A DNA stretch of 64,000 nt. Source: Enterococcus ureasiticus. Lineage in GTDB: Bacteria > Bacillota > Bacilli > Lactobacillales > Enterococcaceae. Made by a program: the position numbers and the translations under genes. This document shows positions 62,437-64,000 of the stretch, one piece after another. Numbering within the stretch: position 1 is the first letter of the stretch; every line of letters begins with the position of its first letter. The notes under the pieces were generated by a model that worked only from the letters and a program-made list of their open reading frames with translations, ran no database searches and was not told the origin of the DNA. The stretch spans positions 310,001 to 374,000 of the forward strand of contig NZ_MIJZ01000001.1 of NCBI RefSeq assembly GCF_001730285.1, given 5' to 3'.

Positions 62437-64000
62437 CAATCGTTCCTCCTTCCTGCTCATTTTCGATCAAACGATCCATAACCTCTTTTTTCGATAATGT
62501 TTCAATACGATTGTAATTATTTTCTTTTAGCATAACATCAAAGTTACAGACACTTCTAAATGGGCAAAAACGACAAGCGATGCGTTCTTTTCCTTGATAA
62601 GCTGGGTTTAAATCGATTTCACCGCTAGTTACCTTATTACCAGCCTCGATAAATTTACTACGGTTATGGGTTAATAAAGCGTCTAACTCAGGTTCTGTCA
62701 CAAATTTATCTTCTTGACGGCGACCTGGTTTGATAATTTCTTTGGCTGACTCTTCGATTGGGAAAATCAAAGAACTTTGTTTAGCCTGTAAACTTTTATC
62801 CAAATTCCCGAGTAAGACTGGATCGTTCAATAACAAACCATCAAATTGGAATTTCTTCAAAAGTTGCTGCTCTTTTTTATCCTCTGTTTCATAGGGAAGA
62901 ATCGGGTTGTGAACATGCAGATATAATGAGCCAGCAGGTTTGGCTGGCTGCCCCACCAAATTCACAGCATCCATCAATGCGACATCTAAGTAGGTCAGCA
63001 TCTGCATAGCTAGCCCATAATAAGCTTCTGTAATGTTGAATTTCTTGTGACTCGATTTATAATCAACGACGCCTAAGTATAAAGCATCTGGAGTTACTAG
63101 TTGATCCAAACGATCAATTTTCCCTCTAACACTGATGTTACCACCATTTTGAAGTGGCAATTCTAATCCCTTGATCCCTTTTTGACTAGCAATCTGACCA
63201 AATAAAACTTCTGTTTGAACAGTCGTCATTCCACTGCGTTCGCTCTGACGTTTCAATGCCCAGCTTACTTTTTTAATTGTCTGACCAAGCTGATAACGGA
63301 TATAATTCATTCGGCTGGATGTGTCGAGAATCGAAAATTTTATCTCACCGAAGACAGTATTCAATATTTGCTCTGTAAATTCGCTGACTTCTCGATCGGT
63401 CAGTTCAGATAATTGTTTCTTTTGCATGATCAATAATTTAAAGAACTGATCTAATGCCTCATGGAAAAAGTCCCCTGTTGCAGCTGGCGATAAACCAAAA
63501 ACATCTCTTTCTTTTAAGCCTAAGCCAAAGCGTGAGAAATATTGATACTGACAACGATAAAAACTTTCCATTCTTGAGACAGATGTGTAAATATTCTTAG
63601 TATATAATTCATCTGCTAGATGTTCTTGTAGGTTTTCTGGTAAGTTTTGATGTCCAAGGCTTTCAAAAACGTGACGAGCAAGTGCTGCTTGAGAATGTTT
63701 CATTAATTCACGTTCCAACACCAGCCAAAAAGACAAAATTCCTTCTTGTGTTTCCTTTTTCTGACGTTTTAGATTCGTTAAATCACTGATCAATGTTCTG
63801 TAAGTGCCGATATGTTCTAGGCTGACTTGTTCATCATCTAAAATTGTGAGTGCATTTCTTTGCTGCATTGGCAAGCCTAAATCATTTTGAATATTGGTTA
63901 AATAAGTAGATACTTTGACATCTTTAGCGGTATCTTTCACACTTGGATAAGAAAAATATAAGCGTTCAGTAGCCGAAGCAAATAGAATATACGCGTTAAA
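62429..64000 (-). CDS. rexB: ATP-dependent nuclease subunit RexB (AddB), 5' part outside window
   Basis: The frame is open to the window edge; the visible 523 residues are the C-terminal half of a protein that is usually about 1,170 residues. It starts mid-gene with YILFASATERLYFSYP, a helicase-like segment. The RecB-type nuclease follows: YQYFSRFGLGLKERD, LYLGVVDYKSSHKKF, and the iron-sulphur cluster ligands (Cys in MESFYRCQYQ, then CRFCPFRSVCNFD near the end). Partner of RexA, with stop overlapping the rexA start by 8 bases (coupled translation). Confidence 0.93.
   Translation of the reverse strand, partial: FNAYILFASATERLYFSYPSVKDTAKDVKVSTYLTNIQNDLGLPMQQRNALTILDDEQVSLEHIGTYRTLISDLTNLKRQKKETQEGILSFWLVLERELMKHSQAALARHVFESLGHQNLPENLQEHLADELYTKNIYTSVSRMESFYRCQYQYFSRFGLGLKERDVFGLSPAATGDFFHEALDQFFKLLIMQKKQLSELTDREVSEFTEQILNTVFGEIKFSILDTSSRMNYIRYQLGQTIKKVSWALKRQSERSGMTTVQTEVLFGQIASQKGIKGLELPLQNGGNISVRGKIDRLDQLVTPDALYLGVVDYKSSHKKFNITEAYYGLAMQMLTYLDVALMDAVNLVGQPAKPAGSLYLHVHNPILPYETEDKKEQQLLKKFQFDGLLLNDPVLLGNLDKSLQAKQSSLIFPIEESAKEIIKPGRRQEDKFVTEPELDALLTHNRSKFIEAGNKVTSGEIDLNPAYQGKERIACRFCPFRSVCNFDVMLKENNYNRIETLSKKEVMDRLIENEQEGGTIDE

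Noticed and set aside
58639-64000. RexAB considered as part of a defence island
   Set aside because: RexAB is a housekeeping recombination nuclease and no restriction, abortive infection or CRISPR genes flank it in the window.

Overview
The window is a low-GC Firmicute chromosome and fits the genus Enterococcus. The gene contents (GAPDH-Fur-CvfB, DnaG-RpoD, an MprF/hydrolase pair, a GlcT/PtsG pair, RpoE, an EF1143-type dNTPase, RexAB), the AT-rich intergenic DNA, the T-box leaders and the MapZ homologue all point to Lactobacillales. A stand-alone, streptococcal-looking EF-Tu gene suggests a species other than E. faecalis, because duplicated tufB genes of that type are known from several other enterococci. 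No rRNA, tRNA, CRISPR array, insertion sequence or complete prophage is visible.

Layout. 1-3.2 kb: end of an uncharacterised gene, GAPDH, and DAHP synthase behind a Phe-type T-box. 3.2-11.3 kb: Fur, the S1 protein CvfB, the AzlCD exporter, a MapZ-like division protein with an added zinc ribbon, then primase and the housekeeping sigma factor. 11.4-19.2 kb: envelope genes, namely an SPFH protein with a minimal NfeD partner, a P-type ATPase, a membrane-anchored lysozyme-like protein, and an aminoacyl-phosphatidylglycerol hydrolase next to MprF. 19.2-26.7 kb: PhzF protein, second EF-Tu, three small unknown genes, the glucose PTS with its antiterminator, RNA polymerase delta and a DUF1934 protein. 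26.8-29.8 kb: a SorC regulator with E1 alpha/beta of a 2-oxoacid dehydrogenase but no E2 or E3. 30-36.4 kb: lipoyl transfer, dNTPase, HAD phosphatase, Nudix, glyoxalase, class-I amidotransferase and aldo/keto reductase. 36.5-38.6 kb: a lone tyrosine recombinase beside an atypical secreted glucosaminidase. 38.7-47.8 kb: IlvE, MscS, and the acetylated diaminopimelate pathway enzymes, which are separated by a broken flavodoxin gene, a MarR regulator and a MacAB-like export system. 47.3-50.7 kb: CbpB, a YfcE-like phosphoesterase, an RNase PH/RdgB fusion and MurI. 51-54.2 kb: a polar amino-acid ABC importer. 54.2-64 kb: PheST behind a Phe T-box, an HxlR regulator, and RexA with the C-terminal part of RexB, which runs off the window.

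How it fits together. Most genes are housekeeping or envelope functions. Regulation is readable in many places: two T-boxes with UUC specifiers (aroF and pheST), a GlcT-type RAT/terminator, PerR/Fur-like boxes over the fur promoter, a CodY-like box at ilvE, palindromic operators at the MarR and HxlR genes, and a terminator-like hairpin inside the dnaG leader. The most unusual items are the zinc-ribbon MapZ, a family of about 105-bp hairpin repeats (three copies, two of them inserted in the pheST leader), the streptococcal-type EF-Tu copy, the orphan E1 operon, the minimal NfeD/SPFH pair and the homopolymer frameshift in the flavodoxin gene. I did not find a clearly novel multi-gene defence or biosynthetic system.
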